A stretch of 64,000 nucleotides of DNA from Quatrionicoccus australiensis (GTDB lineage Bacteria; Pseudomonadota; Gammaproteobacteria; Burkholderiales; Rhodocyclaceae): positions 3,348,001 through 3,412,000 of the forward strand of contig NZ_CP075188.1 of NCBI RefSeq assembly GCF_020510525.1, given 5' to 3'. A model generated the notes under the pieces. It was not told the origin of the DNA. It ran no database searches and worked only from the letters and a program-made list of their open reading frames with translations. This document shows, piece by piece, positions 1-8,033 of this stretch. A program made the translations under genes and the position numbers. How positions within the stretch are numbered: position 1 is the stretch's first letter; each line of letters starts with the position of its first letter.

Positions 1-112
1 TACGCCCGATCAGCGCGACGCGCTCACCGGGATCGAGCAGAAAATCGGCATGATCAAGAAGCGGCACATGGCCGTAGGCGAGACAGGCATCGGAAAGTTT
101 TAGGTAAGGCAT
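1..112 (-). CDS. uup: ABC-F ATPase, Uup-like (N-terminal fragment)
   Basis: This is the first 37 codons of a gene that runs off the left edge of the window. The translation begins MPYLKLSDACLAYG and reaches PGERVALIGR, the strand that leads into the Walker A loop of an ABC ATPase. A start with LKLSDACLAYG followed directly by the first ATPase domain, with no membrane segment, fits soluble ABC-F proteins of the Uup type, which act on ribosomes or DNA. The nucleotide-binding motifs are outside the window, so the subfamily is inferred from the N-terminus alone. Confidence 0.7.
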   Translation of the reverse strand, partial: MPYLKLSDACLAYGHVPLLDHADFLLDPGERVALIGR

Positions 113-231
113 GGCACCGGCTGAAAGCGGCGCCCCGGAGGCGCCGCGATGGAAAGAACCGGGATTCTATCCGCTCAGCGGCACTCCGGAAAAACATCCG
201 GCAAAACAGGCGGCATCCGACCGCCAGCAAG

Positions 232-2274
232 TCAGAGCGTAAACCGCGCGAGCTGGGCCTGCAAGTCGCTGGACAGGCGTTGCAGATTTTGCGCCCGACC
301 GCTGTTTTGCTGCGCCCGGCTGTTGCTGCCTTCTGCCGACTGGGCAATATTTTCGACCAGACGGGCGATTTCCTGACTGGCTGCACTTTGCTCGCGCGTA
401 CTGTCGGCAATGCCGTGCACGACATTGACCGTTTCCTGCGCGTGCTGATCGATGGTCAGGAGCGAATCGCCGGCATCGCGTGCCAGGCTGACACTGCCCG
501 TCATGTTGGTACTCACCGCCTGCATGCGCTGCACGGCGGTGCCGGTTTCCTGCAGGATGGCCGCCACCGTGGTCGAGATTTCCTGGGTCGACAGCGCCGT
601 CCGTTCGGCCAGTTTGCGCACCTCATCGGCCACGACGGCAAAGCCGCGCCCCTGCTCGCCGGCCCGTGCCGCCTCGATCGCCGCATTGAGCGCCAGCAGG
701 TTGGTCTGATCGGCAATTTCCCGAATCACCCCGACCACACTGGAGATCTGCTTCGAACGCTCGCCCAGCGACTCGATCAATTGTGCTGACTCGTTGATAT
801 CACTCGCCACCCGCTCCAGTTCGTTCATCGCACGATGCACCACATCACGGCCGCTGCCGGTAACCACCTTGGCCTCTTCGGAAATTTGCGCCGCATGATT
901 GGCGTTGTCGGCAACGTGCGTAATGCTGACCGACAGCTCCTCAACCGATGCGGCAATGCCGGAGGCTGACTGCGAAGCCTGTTCGGAACTTTGCAACGCC
1001 AGTTTTGCGGCGCCCTCCAGCTCATTGGCCGCGACTCCGACCTGGGCCGAGGTGGTTGCAACACCACTCACCAGATTGCGCATGCTGCCGGCCATTTCGT
1101 TGAAGGCATGACCGATGGCCTGCACTTCATTACGACTGCCCGCCTCGGCATCTCGCACCGATGCACGCAAGTCACCGGCACTGATGCGCGCCACTTCCTG
1201 GACCAGCAAGGACAGGCCGCGCAGGCGCGAACTGACCAGCAGATAGATCACCACCGCCAGCACCAGCGCCGCCGCGATACTGATCAGTACCAGGAGGTTG
1301 CGCAGGGCATGGCTTTCCTCGAGGTACTCATCGAGCCAGCTGCCGGTTGCCACCGTCCACCCCCACGCCGCAGAGGTTGCGGCATAGATGATTTTTTCAC
1401 GCTCACGCCCCGACTCATCGGGCAGGGAATAACGCAACACTCCGTTCTTGAGCTTGATCACCTCGGTCACCGCCGCCTTCGACGCGGCCGACAAATCAAG
1501 GTCGGCAACAGTCTTTTCCTGGAATTTCGGATGCAGCACGAATTCGCCTATGGATTTTTCATCCGTCGGGCGCACGATATAGACATAGCCGGTCTTGCCG
1601 GCCTGCAGACTGCCAAACTGCGCACGCAGCCGTTGCAACTCGCCATCCAGCCCGATCCGTACCGAGTAGGCGCCCCAGACCTTGCCATCCGCAGCCTTGA
1701 ATACCTTCACCGTGCTGAAATTGTATTTGCCACCGCGTATCGCCAGCCCCTGATAATCCTTGCCGGCCAGCACCGCCTTGGCGACCGGATCGTTGTCGCC
1801 AATCGGCACGCCGTTCATCGACTTGCCATCCTTGTCCTTCAGCAGGGTACTCAAGCGGTAAAGCTTGCCCTCCTTGACCACCAGAAAAGCCGTCTCCTCA
1901 CCGGTCAACTCCTTGAAAACACGCAAAATCCGTTCATTGCCGTTGAGTTGCTCGCTCCCCAGGCGAACGACCGGCAAATCAACCTCGCCGGTTCTGACCA
2001 TCCCCTGCCCAAGCTCGGGCTTGCCACCGGCATAGCGCAGAAAAAATTGCGACTGGTTTTCACCACGGACCTTGATTGCCTCAAAAAGGGAGTCGAGCGT
2101 CCCCGCCATCAACTGCGCCTCATGCTGCAGATTTTTTTCGGCCACGGCGATAGCCGCGCTATCCGCCTTGATCTGGACAATGATGGTCATCACCGAAAAA
2201 ACCAGCAGCAAGGCCGCAAGGGTGGCCACGATCAATTGTTGCGCAATAGGCCGGCGCTGAAGGGCTGCGAACAT
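232..2274 (-). CDS. Methyl-accepting chemotaxis protein
   Basis: A transmembrane chemoreceptor of 680 aa. The start is placed at the ATG giving [13 protein letters not shown], just before the first membrane helix (about residues 12-32). The longer open frame upstream runs into the tRNA fragment and is not expected to be coding. A periplasmic Cache-like sensor of about 300 residues follows, then a second membrane helix, a HAMP linker and the cytoplasmic signalling hairpin. The hairpin tip carries the conserved [19 protein letters not shown] stretch that binds CheA and CheW. The ligand cannot be read from sequence. No chemotaxis genes adjoin it, so it is an orphan receptor. Confidence 0.93.
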   Translation of the reverse strand: MFAALQRRPIAQQLIVATLAALLLVFSVMTIIVQIKADSAAIAVAEKNLQHEAQLMAGTLDSLFEAIKVRGENQSQFFLRYAGGKPELGQGMVRTGEVDLPVVRLGSEQLNGNERILRVFKELTGEETAFLVVKEGKLYRLSTLLKDKDGKSMNGVPIGDNDPVAKAVLAGKDYQGLAIRGGKYNFSTVKVFKAADGKVWGAYSVRIGLDGELQRLRAQFGSLQAGKTGYVYIVRPTDEKSIGEFVLHPKFQEKTVADLDLSAASKAAVTEVIKLKNGVLRYSLPDESGREREKIIYAATSAAWGWTVATGSWLDEYLEESHALRNLLVLISIAAALVLAVVIYLLVSSRLRGLSLLVQEVARISAGDLRASVRDAEAGSRNEVQAIGHAFNEMAGSMRNLVSGVATTSAQVGVAANELEGAAKLALQSSEQASQSASGIAASVEELSVSITHVADNANHAAQISEEAKVVTGSGRDVVHRAMNELERVASDINESAQLIESLGERSKQISSVVGVIREIADQTNLLALNAAIEAARAGEQGRGFAVVADEVRKLAERTALSTQEISTTVAAILQETGTAVQRMQAVSTNMTGSVSLARDAGDSLLTIDQHAQETVNVVHGIADSTREQSAASQEIARLVENIAQSAEGSNSRAQQNSGRAQNLQRLSSDLQAQLARFTL

Positions 2275-2368
2275 TTTTTGTCTCCCCGAGATTCTTCTGA
2301 TGCATAGCAATCTATCACAAGGGGTGCGAGCACCGGTACAATGCGCGCCTGCCAGCCGGGCATGCGGC

Positions 2369-2417
2369 GCCTCCATAGTTAAATGGATATAACACGCCCC
2401 TCCTAAGGCGAATTGCT
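2369..2417 (+). pseudogene. Truncated tRNA-Arg(CCU), 5' half only
   Basis: The sequence opens with GCCTCCATAGTTAAATGGAT, then a D-arm and an anticodon arm with a CCTCCTAA loop (anticodon CCU). This matches the usual betaproteobacterial tRNA-Arg(CCU) layout from memory. Similarity stops about six bases after the anticodon stem. No T-arm or 3' acceptor strand follows, and the anticodon stem appears to have lost one G. It is best explained as a host tRNA gene broken by an integration event. Confidence 0.6.
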
Positions 2418-2490
2418 ATCCAATAAAATTATAGAAAAACCCGCCGTAAGCCGCATGAATAAAGGATTCTTAAACAAGAAGTCATTTCAC

Positions 2491-2520
2491 AAAATCCCAA
2501 TATTTTGCAGAAAATCCCAA
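2491..2520 (+). repeat. Direct repeat AAAATCCCAA, two copies 20 bp apart
   Basis: AAAATCCCAA occurs at 2491-2500 and 2511-2520. Partial inverted forms (TGGGAT at 2527-2532 and TTGGGA near 2538-2543) follow before the intact tRNA. A pair of short repeats beside a tRNA attachment site could be recombinase arm sites. The A/T-rich TAAAAT at 2533-2538 could equally be the -10 box of the tRNA. Confidence 0.4.
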
Positions 2521-2551
2521 GCTCTGATGGGATAAAATTGGGACGCTGGAC

Positions 2552-2627
2552 GCCTCCATAGCTCAGTGGATAGAGCACCTTCCTCCTAAGAAGGGGGTCG
2601 CACGTTCGATTCGTGCTGGGGGCACCA
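2552..2627 (+). tRNA. tRNA-Arg (anticodon CCU)
   Basis: A complete cloverleaf. The acceptor stem GCCTCCA pairs with TGGGGGC, the D-stem is GCTC/GAGC, the anticodon stem CCTTC/GAAGG closes the loop CTCCTAA (anticodon CCU, decoding AGG), and the T-stem GCACG/CGTGC closes TTCGATT. Discriminator A and CCA are encoded. It has the same specificity as the broken copy at 2369 but a clearly different D-arm and anticodon stem. It may therefore have arrived with the element and replaced the lost host function. Confidence 0.95.
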
Positions 2628-2658
2628 AAAATCAGTCCTACCCGGAACCAACATACGG

Positions 2659-3168
2659 ATGCAACACCGCGCAGAAATCCTCGCTGAGCTTCAAGCCGAA
2701 TTTGGCAAAAAGAAGCTCTTAACGCCTCAGGACATCGCGCCACACATTGCCCGTTCGCCGCAAGCCCAAGCCAATCTTCGGTGCCGTGGCCGCTTCCCGC
2801 TCGCAAAAAAAGTTCAAGGGCGCATCGTCATTTCAATTTATGACTTGGCAGATTTCCTAGACGACCCGGAAAGTTTCGATTCAGAAGCAGGCCCAGCGAG
2901 TACCGCTCCCGCGCCGCCAGCATCACCCCGTCTCAAGGCCAGCAAGACTGACACAAGCAAGGCTACTCGTCGCCCACCCAGCCTAGGCAAAACCTTGAAC
3001 TGCTTTGCCCAGACGCTTGACAACCTGCAAACACAGCTCGAATTTGGTAATCAGCTCTTTCGCTTTCTTGAAGAGATTGAGCTATTGCGGCAATCAGCAG
3101 CCGATGAACGCAAAGCCAAGCGGAACAAGAACAAACCACCTCAGGCAAGCAGAAGCTCAACTATTTAA
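2659..3168 (+). CDS. Hypothetical protein, possible DNA-binding N-terminus
   Basis: A 169-aa protein starting 31 bp after the tRNA. Residues about 18-62 (KKLLTPQDIAPHI through ISIYDLADFLDD) look like a small helix-turn-helix or excisionase-like fold of the kind that reads a site and ends in a wing. The middle is rich in Pro, Ala and Ser (about 70-100), and the C-terminal third is a likely coiled coil ending in a Lys/Asn-rich tail. No Shine-Dalgarno sequence is obvious. Its position beside the attachment site suggests a regulator or excision factor, but I do not recognise the family. Confidence 0.55.
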   Translation: MQHRAEILAELQAEFGKKKLLTPQDIAPHIARSPQAQANLRCRGRFPLAKKVQGRIVISIYDLADFLDDPESFDSEAGPASTAPAPPASPRLKASKTDTSKATRRPPSLGKTLNCFAQTLDNLQTQLEFGNQLFRFLEEIELLRQSAADERKAKRNKNKPPQASRSSTI

Positions 3169-3372
3169 GCGACAAAAAAGCCCCGACTCGCGCTTGACCA
3201 AGACGCCAGTTAGGAAAAAACGCATTGCATCTGGAATAATAGTCTCCCTCGATCAAAAGAGCATACAAGGGAGCATAGGGCGTGCGTTTAATACAAAACA
3301 GCGGCAATGACCGCGTAGTTGATGCCTTGCGGGATGTTGCTTGCCCCATTCGAAGCCGAGAGAGGTATTAGC

Positions 3373-3933
3373 ATGCCTTTGTCTTGGGAGGCAATTTCGG
3401 CCATATCCACGGCTGGCGCGGTTTTTGTATCACTCTCTCTTGCATGCCGCGAAATACTGATTCGTAGACAAACCGAAACCCGGAAGTCTGCTTTGGCTCA
3501 AGCAGCGATCAAAGGCGACTTGGAAAACATCCTTCCACTAATTAGCCAAGTCTATGGCTTGATGCGCGCTTCGACGCAGCAACTCAGTTCGGATGACGAG
3601 CTGACCAAGGTTAAAGAAAAAATTCAAGAAAATGGTCTGATGATGCAAACCCCATCAATGGACAAAACCATTGATTGCATGATGTCGCTGCCCAAGCCAC
3701 AACAAGAGGCTGCATTCGGCATCTGGGCAACCATCCCTTCACTATCCCGCCGCTGCGCTAATGCAGATAGAAAGCATATCGGATCAGCAATGTTTAATTA
3801 CCGAGATGCTACGCCGGAAAGCATGCGAGATATTGCAAAAATTGTCCGTCATGCCGCCATATTTCTAGGCAGAGATCACCCTCTGATGCACGGAGTGGCA
3901 GCCCTAGCCGATTTTCCGAAAAATAAAGAGTGA
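3373..3933 (+). CDS. Small membrane-anchored protein, first gene of the island cassette
   Basis: A 186-aa protein. The start at 3373 is chosen because GAGAGAGG lies at the right distance upstream and the N-terminus then reads MPLSWEAISAISTAGAV, a single membrane helix of about 20 residues. An earlier ATG at 3319 lacks such a site. The rest is a soluble, mostly helical domain with no motif I recognise. It ends 6 bp before the next gene and is the first of four closely spaced same-strand genes. The base composition is richer in A/T than the flanking chromosome, suggesting transfer. The topology would place most of the protein in the cytoplasm. Confidence 0.65.
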   Translation: MPLSWEAISAISTAGAVFVSLSLACREILIRRQTETRKSALAQAAIKGDLENILPLISQVYGLMRASTQQLSSDDELTKVKEKIQENGLMMQTPSMDKTIDCMMSLPKPQQEAAFGIWATIPSLSRRCANADRKHIGSAMFNYRDATPESMRDIAKIVRHAAIFLGRDHPLMHGVAALADFPKNKE

Positions 3934-3939
3934 AATCCC

Positions 3940-5556
3940 ATGATTGAAACCCAAGCAAACGAACTCAAAAACCGCTCAGAAATGATGAACATGCTTGCAC
4001 TTCGAATCGAAGAAGATGCTGGCAACCCGGAGACAAGTGCGGATATTGTCGAAGGGGTATTGGAGATCGACACGGCAAGTGAAAACCGCCAAAAGGCGCG
4101 TGAAACCGTTCTATCCTTCGTCCAATCCTATCGTCACAAGCCAGAGGGGACTCTAGATGCAGCTTGGCTTGATGGTGAGTTTTCCAAGTATCCAACCATA
4201 TGGGAAGACGCAGACGAACGCAAAAATACGGCGCTAATTGTTGTTGAGCGTGTGCAGAGATTTGAGGAAGAAAAACAGAAGCTCGCCGAATACCGCGAGC
4301 GAGGACTATCGCGTGAAAGTTATCTCAAATCCGCCATAGAAAGTGGTGCGAAGGCTCAGGGGGTGAATAATGTAGGAAGCTACGCCGCCGAAATCGACCA
4401 CACTTTAGATCAGGCGAATAAGGACAACATTGACCTGATGTATCGAAGGGATGGCGGGATCAACCAGTCATGGCATCTTGATGGCTTCATTGCCGAGCAA
4501 CACCACGCGGAAAGCTTCAATATAGAAGCAGCGGCACAGGGAAGCCCTTACCGCGCGGAAGTACTTAAGCCCGCCCCTGGTCAAACCTACGGTAAGAATT
4601 CGGTTGATATTGTTATCCGCGATGGCAACGGCAAGATCGTCAAGCGCTACCAGTCAAAATACGGGACTGATGCGGAATCCACCAAAGAGCTTTTTGAAAA
4701 GGGTGACTATCGGGGTCAGAGAAAGCTGGTTCCCGAAGGGCAAGGAAAAGACATCAAGAACAGCACAGAAGTCATCGAGCACGAAGGCGTCAAGTCCAAG
4801 CCTTTATCCAAAGAGGATGCCAAGGAACGTCAGCGGAAAATCCAAGAAGAACGGGAAGCCAAGCAATACGAGTGGAACGACGTCAACAGCAAGGCTATTG
4901 CCAAGAACATCGGTCAGAAGGCCGGTGTCGCCGCCATGTTGGCAGTTGGCTTCCAAGGCGCGCGCGTTCTTGGTCGTCGTATCTGGAACAGCATGACCGG
5001 ACAGGCTAACAGCAGCATTGAGGAAGATGCCGCTGAGTTTGCCGAAAGCGCCCTAAAGTCGGGAGCAAGTGCTGGACTCACCGTAGCTGTAACCGGTGGC
5101 CTTGTTGTAGTTTGCAGAAGTGGCTGGTTAGGGGCTGTTCTTAGGCGCACACCTGCAGGCCAAATTGCTAATGCAGTATGTATTGGGATCGAAAACGTCA
5201 AAGTACTTGCTGACTTTGCGTCTGGAAAAATCACAGGGGAAGAAGCCTTAGATCGAGCTGGCGATGCCACCTGCAGTTTGGTTGGCTCCTTGGCGCTTGG
5301 GGTTGAGGGTGCGACCTTGGGTGCAAGCATTGGCTCTGCACTAGGACCAATCGGAACTTTTGTTGGCGGCATTGCCGGGGGACTGGTTGGTGGGATTGCG
5401 GGAAGCACTGTCGGTCGTGCCGTTTGGGAGGGAGGCAAGACCATCGCTAAAACCGTAGCGAATAGTGTTAAATCCGCAGCATCCAGCCTATGGGAAGGAA
5501 CAAAAAGCGTGGCCAGCAGTGTAGGGAATTTTATCGGTAGTGTTTTCAGTTGGTAA
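3940..5556 (+). CDS. Nuclease-like domain joined to a glycine-zipper membrane region
   Basis: A 538-aa protein with three parts. Residues 1-140 are helical and charged. Residues about 145-275 hold a pattern like the PD-(D/E)XK nuclease core: helix acid E186 in GFIAEQHH, D223 in SVDIVI, and Q238-x-K240 in RYQSKYG, the Q form of the (E/Q)xK motif. Residues about 325-495 are hydrophobic and glycine-rich (VGGIAGGLVGGIAGS), a glycine-zipper pattern able to enter membranes. A charged linker at 285-315 separates the two. The order suggests an effector with a nuclease-like and a membrane-active module, but both assignments come from pattern only. It is the second gene of the cassette, 17 bp before the next. 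Confidence 0.6.
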   Translation: MIETQANELKNRSEMMNMLALRIEEDAGNPETSADIVEGVLEIDTASENRQKARETVLSFVQSYRHKPEGTLDAAWLDGEFSKYPTIWEDADERKNTALIVVERVQRFEEEKQKLAEYRERGLSRESYLKSAIESGAKAQGVNNVGSYAAEIDHTLDQANKDNIDLMYRRDGGINQSWHLDGFIAEQHHAESFNIEAAAQGSPYRAEVLKPAPGQTYGKNSVDIVIRDGNGKIVKRYQSKYGTDAESTKELFEKGDYRGQRKLVPEGQGKDIKNSTEVIEHEGVKSKPLSKEDAKERQRKIQEEREAKQYEWNDVNSKAIAKNIGQKAGVAAMLAVGFQGARVLGRRIWNSMTGQANSSIEEDAAEFAESALKSGASAGLTVAVTGGLVVVCRSGWLGAVLRRTPAGQIANAVCIGIENVKVLADFASGKITGEEALDRAGDATCSLVGSLALGVEGATLGASIGSALGPIGTFVGGIAGGLVGGIAGSTVGRAVWEGGKTIAKTVANSVKSAASSLWEGTKSVASSVGNFIGSVFSW

Positions 5557-5573
5557 TTGGTGGGGTATAAAAA

Positions 5574-6422
5574 ATGACCAAAGCTATAAAATTTAATCTG
5601 ATCCTCGATGGCAAGCCGGTTCGTAATTTAGATGAGCTTCGAGACAACTTCAATATTGAGGATATTCTTGCCTCTTATCGTAATGGCTTACTGAGTCGCT
5701 GGCTTGAAACGCGTGGCCTGACTGGAGAAATTTCCGAACTCGAAAAAATACCGGATGACGACATAGAGGCTGCTAAGGCGTTGTGCCACATTTTTCATGG
5801 CAAACCCACAAATAAACAGATTGAAGCAGCTGCCTACCCATTCGCATTTCGGCAAAAAGAAGTAGAGCGGCTCGAGCGTTACGAAAGTCTAGAAACAAAG
5901 AAAAATGAAATAATCCGCGCATACCACGGGAATTACACAAAACTTCTTTCGAGCATTGAAGAGCGAAGCGCGGACTACCCATTTATAAAATCAGCCGTTG
6001 CTGAGATATTCACACGATATTTTGAACTTTACATGCTTGATTCACGAGCTTTCTACGAGCGATTTATCGACAAGCAGCCTCTAGTTATTTTGGCAATTCT
6101 GGCGAACACCGATATGCGGCCTCACATTGCGAAAGAACTTTCGACAGTTAAGCAAGACATGGCTGCCATTGTATGGCCGAACCCCGACCTACCTCACATC
6201 CAAAGCTTTGCTGGCGAAACCGAGGGTTATTGGAAAGACCTAAAACCAAAGGGAACGCGCTATCTTGTCATTCAGATGGCAAATGGAAACCTCATACGCA
6301 ACTGCGGAATAAACGGTGAGGAATTAAAAGTGGATGACGTCAACGGCAAGTTTCCTATCCTCGATGGAATTGACTACAAGAGCAATAGCTCGGTTGATAA
6401 ACTCGTATATATGGAAGTCTGA
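5574..6422 (+). CDS. Unknown cassette protein, 282 aa
   Basis: A soluble 282-aa protein. The N-terminal 55 residues (IKFNLILDGKPVRNLDELRDN, then ILASYRNGLLSRWLETRG) resemble a short module I associate with uncharacterised bacterial proteins that carry a GLLxRWLxxRG-like helix. I cannot name it with certainty. The middle is a long charged helix, and the C-terminal 70 residues are predicted strands. There is no catalytic motif. It lies 2 bp before the AAA ATPase gene, so the two are almost certainly co-translated. It could be an adaptor or substrate for that ATPase. Confidence 0.6.
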   Translation: MTKAIKFNLILDGKPVRNLDELRDNFNIEDILASYRNGLLSRWLETRGLTGEISELEKIPDDDIEAAKALCHIFHGKPTNKQIEAAAYPFAFRQKEVERLERYESLETKKNEIIRAYHGNYTKLLSSIEERSADYPFIKSAVAEIFTRYFELYMLDSRAFYERFIDKQPLVILAILANTDMRPHIAKELSTVKQDMAAIVWPNPDLPHIQSFAGETEGYWKDLKPKGTRYLVIQMANGNLIRNCGINGEELKVDDVNGKFPILDGIDYKSNSSVDKLVYMEV

Positions 6423-6424
6423 CG

Positions 6425-7954
6425 ATGAGCAGGGAAGACAATCCACAATTTGCCACAAAGCTGGCCGCATATGTTGCCGCCTTGCGCCCAATTATTTACA
6501 TAAATCACTTTGATTCCCATGCAGTGGATGCTCTTATTGCGAGCATTGCAGAAAAAGACACAAAAATTTATGAATACAACGAAGCTGGGCATCACGTTGA
6601 TTTTCGGCACAAAATTCCAGCGGGGTCACTGCCCGGAAGCGATAACCTGAATAGCTTTCTCTCCACCTTCGACGACAACGAACCGAAGAATGCTTTTTTG
6701 GTGCTAAAAGATGTGCATCGTCAGCTCCGCCCTGAAAGCGCCGATGCCGCCATTATCGCGAGATTAAAATCAATTGCAGATCGCACGATGTTTCGTGAGG
6801 GCGTCTATGTCACGGTCTTTCTGGTTTGTTCAGAACTCGTTATTCCATCTGAACTGGAGAAAATGGTTACTGTTTTCGACATTCCCTTACCAGGTGCCCG
6901 CGAAATCGAGAACATTATTCGAGATTACGCCGATGGATTTCAAATTCCTATTGCTCCCGAAGACATCAATGAACTTTGTGTATCTTTTAAAGGACTGAGC
7001 GATTTCGAAATTCGGCAAATCCTAAATCTCGCTTATCAGCGTTCAGGACTAATCGCAGCAGCGGACAAAAAATTGATTCTTGAGGAGAAGGAACAGATCA
7101 TCAAGAAAACGGGCATCCTCGAAATTTTGTCTTTCGACTCCACCCTGAGCGATGTTGGCGGCTTGGATAATCTAAAGAAATATCTTCAAGATAAATCTCA
7201 TATCTTCACCCACTTGGGTGAAGCGCGTCGATTTGGCATTGATCTACCCAAAGGGCTCCTCATCGTCGGCATGCCGGGTTGTGGCAAAAGTCTAACCGCC
7301 AAAGCCACGGCTAGTCAGTTCAATGTGCCGCTATTGCGTCTGGACGTTGGCAAGCTGATGGGGAAATACGTTGGCGAGAGCGAAAACAATATGCGCCGCG
7401 CTATCAAGACTGCCGAAGCTGTCTCCCCCTGCGTGCTATGGATTGATGAACTGGAAAAAGCTTTCTCTGGCCTCAGCGGACATGGCGGGGGTAGCGACGT
7501 GACTACACGGCTGTTCGGACAATTCTTAACTTGGCTTCAGGAAAAGGAAAGTTCTGTTTATGTGGTAGCCACATCAAACGATATTTCGGCCCTACCGCCT
7601 GAATTCTTGCGCAAGGGTCGCTTTGACGAACTCTTTTTAGTCGACCTTCCTTCGCCAGAAGAAAGACGGCGTATTTTTGAGATACACCTAAAAAAGCGTG
7701 GAAAACTTGGCGATCAGGTCGATGTGCTCAAACTCCTCAAAGATACCGAGGGTTACAGCGGCGCCGACATCGAATCGCTGGTAAAGGATACGGTTGAAGT
7801 CGCTTTTATTTCGGATGATAAAACCGTAACCACTGACAAACTCAAAGCAGCAATCAAAACCACCAAATCCATTTCGGTTACATTGAAGGACAAGATTGCG
7901 CAATTGAAGACGATCTATGAAAAATATGATTTTCAGAAAGCAAGTCGCGACTGA
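6425..7954 (+). CDS. Ycf46-like AAA ATPase
   Basis: A 509-aa P-loop ATPase. The C-terminal half is a complete classical AAA module: Walker A GMPGCGKS at 282-289, Walker B VLWIDE at 337-342, sensor-1 Asn in VVATSND (about 385), and arginine fingers in RKGRFDE (about 396-399). The lid has GYSGADIESL. The N-terminal 230 residues look like a degenerate AAA domain that keeps strand patterns (FLVLKDVH, VFLVCSELVIP) but lacks a P-loop. This two-part layout and motifs such as LLRLDVGKLMG match the Ycf46 family of cyanobacteria and plastids. It is the last cassette gene and would power remodelling of the other products. Confidence 0.85.
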   Translation: MSREDNPQFATKLAAYVAALRPIIYINHFDSHAVDALIASIAEKDTKIYEYNEAGHHVDFRHKIPAGSLPGSDNLNSFLSTFDDNEPKNAFLVLKDVHRQLRPESADAAIIARLKSIADRTMFREGVYVTVFLVCSELVIPSELEKMVTVFDIPLPGAREIENIIRDYADGFQIPIAPEDINELCVSFKGLSDFEIRQILNLAYQRSGLIAAADKKLILEEKEQIIKKTGILEILSFDSTLSDVGGLDNLKKYLQDKSHIFTHLGEARRFGIDLPKGLLIVGMPGCGKSLTAKATASQFNVPLLRLDVGKLMGKYVGESENNMRRAIKTAEAVSPCVLWIDELEKAFSGLSGHGGGSDVTTRLFGQFLTWLQEKESSVYVVATSNDISALPPEFLRKGRFDELFLVDLPSPEERRRIFEIHLKKRGKLGDQVDVLKLLKDTEGYSGADIESLVKDTVEVAFISDDKTVTTDKLKAAIKTTKSISVTLKDKIAQLKTIYEKYDFQKASRD

Positions 7955-8002
7955 CCAAATCGGGCGTACTGCTACAAATCCACGAAATCAGCGCGGTTAA
8001 GA

Positions 8003-8026
8003 AAACGGGAGGTTGCCCTCCCGTTT
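8003..8026. terminator. Bidirectional terminator between convergent genes
   Basis: A perfect 10-bp stem AAACGGGAGG/CCTCCCGTTT with a 4-base loop, flanked by A-runs on the left and T-runs on the right. It can end both the cassette from the left and the methyltransferase gene from the right. Confidence 0.85.
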
Positions 8027-8033
8027 TTCATTT

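Noticed and set aside
991..2307. Open frame of 438 codons on the plus strand
   Set aside because: It is the antisense shadow of the chemoreceptor gene.
2429..2806. Open frame of 125 codons on the minus strand
   Set aside because: It reads through the intact tRNA-Arg (NRTCDPLLRRK...LSYGG), the usual false protein from an antisense tRNA.
8003..8026. Possible attachment site between the cassette and the methyltransferase
   Set aside because: The inverted repeat has A-run and T-run flanks and lies between convergent genes, so a bidirectional terminator explains it fully.
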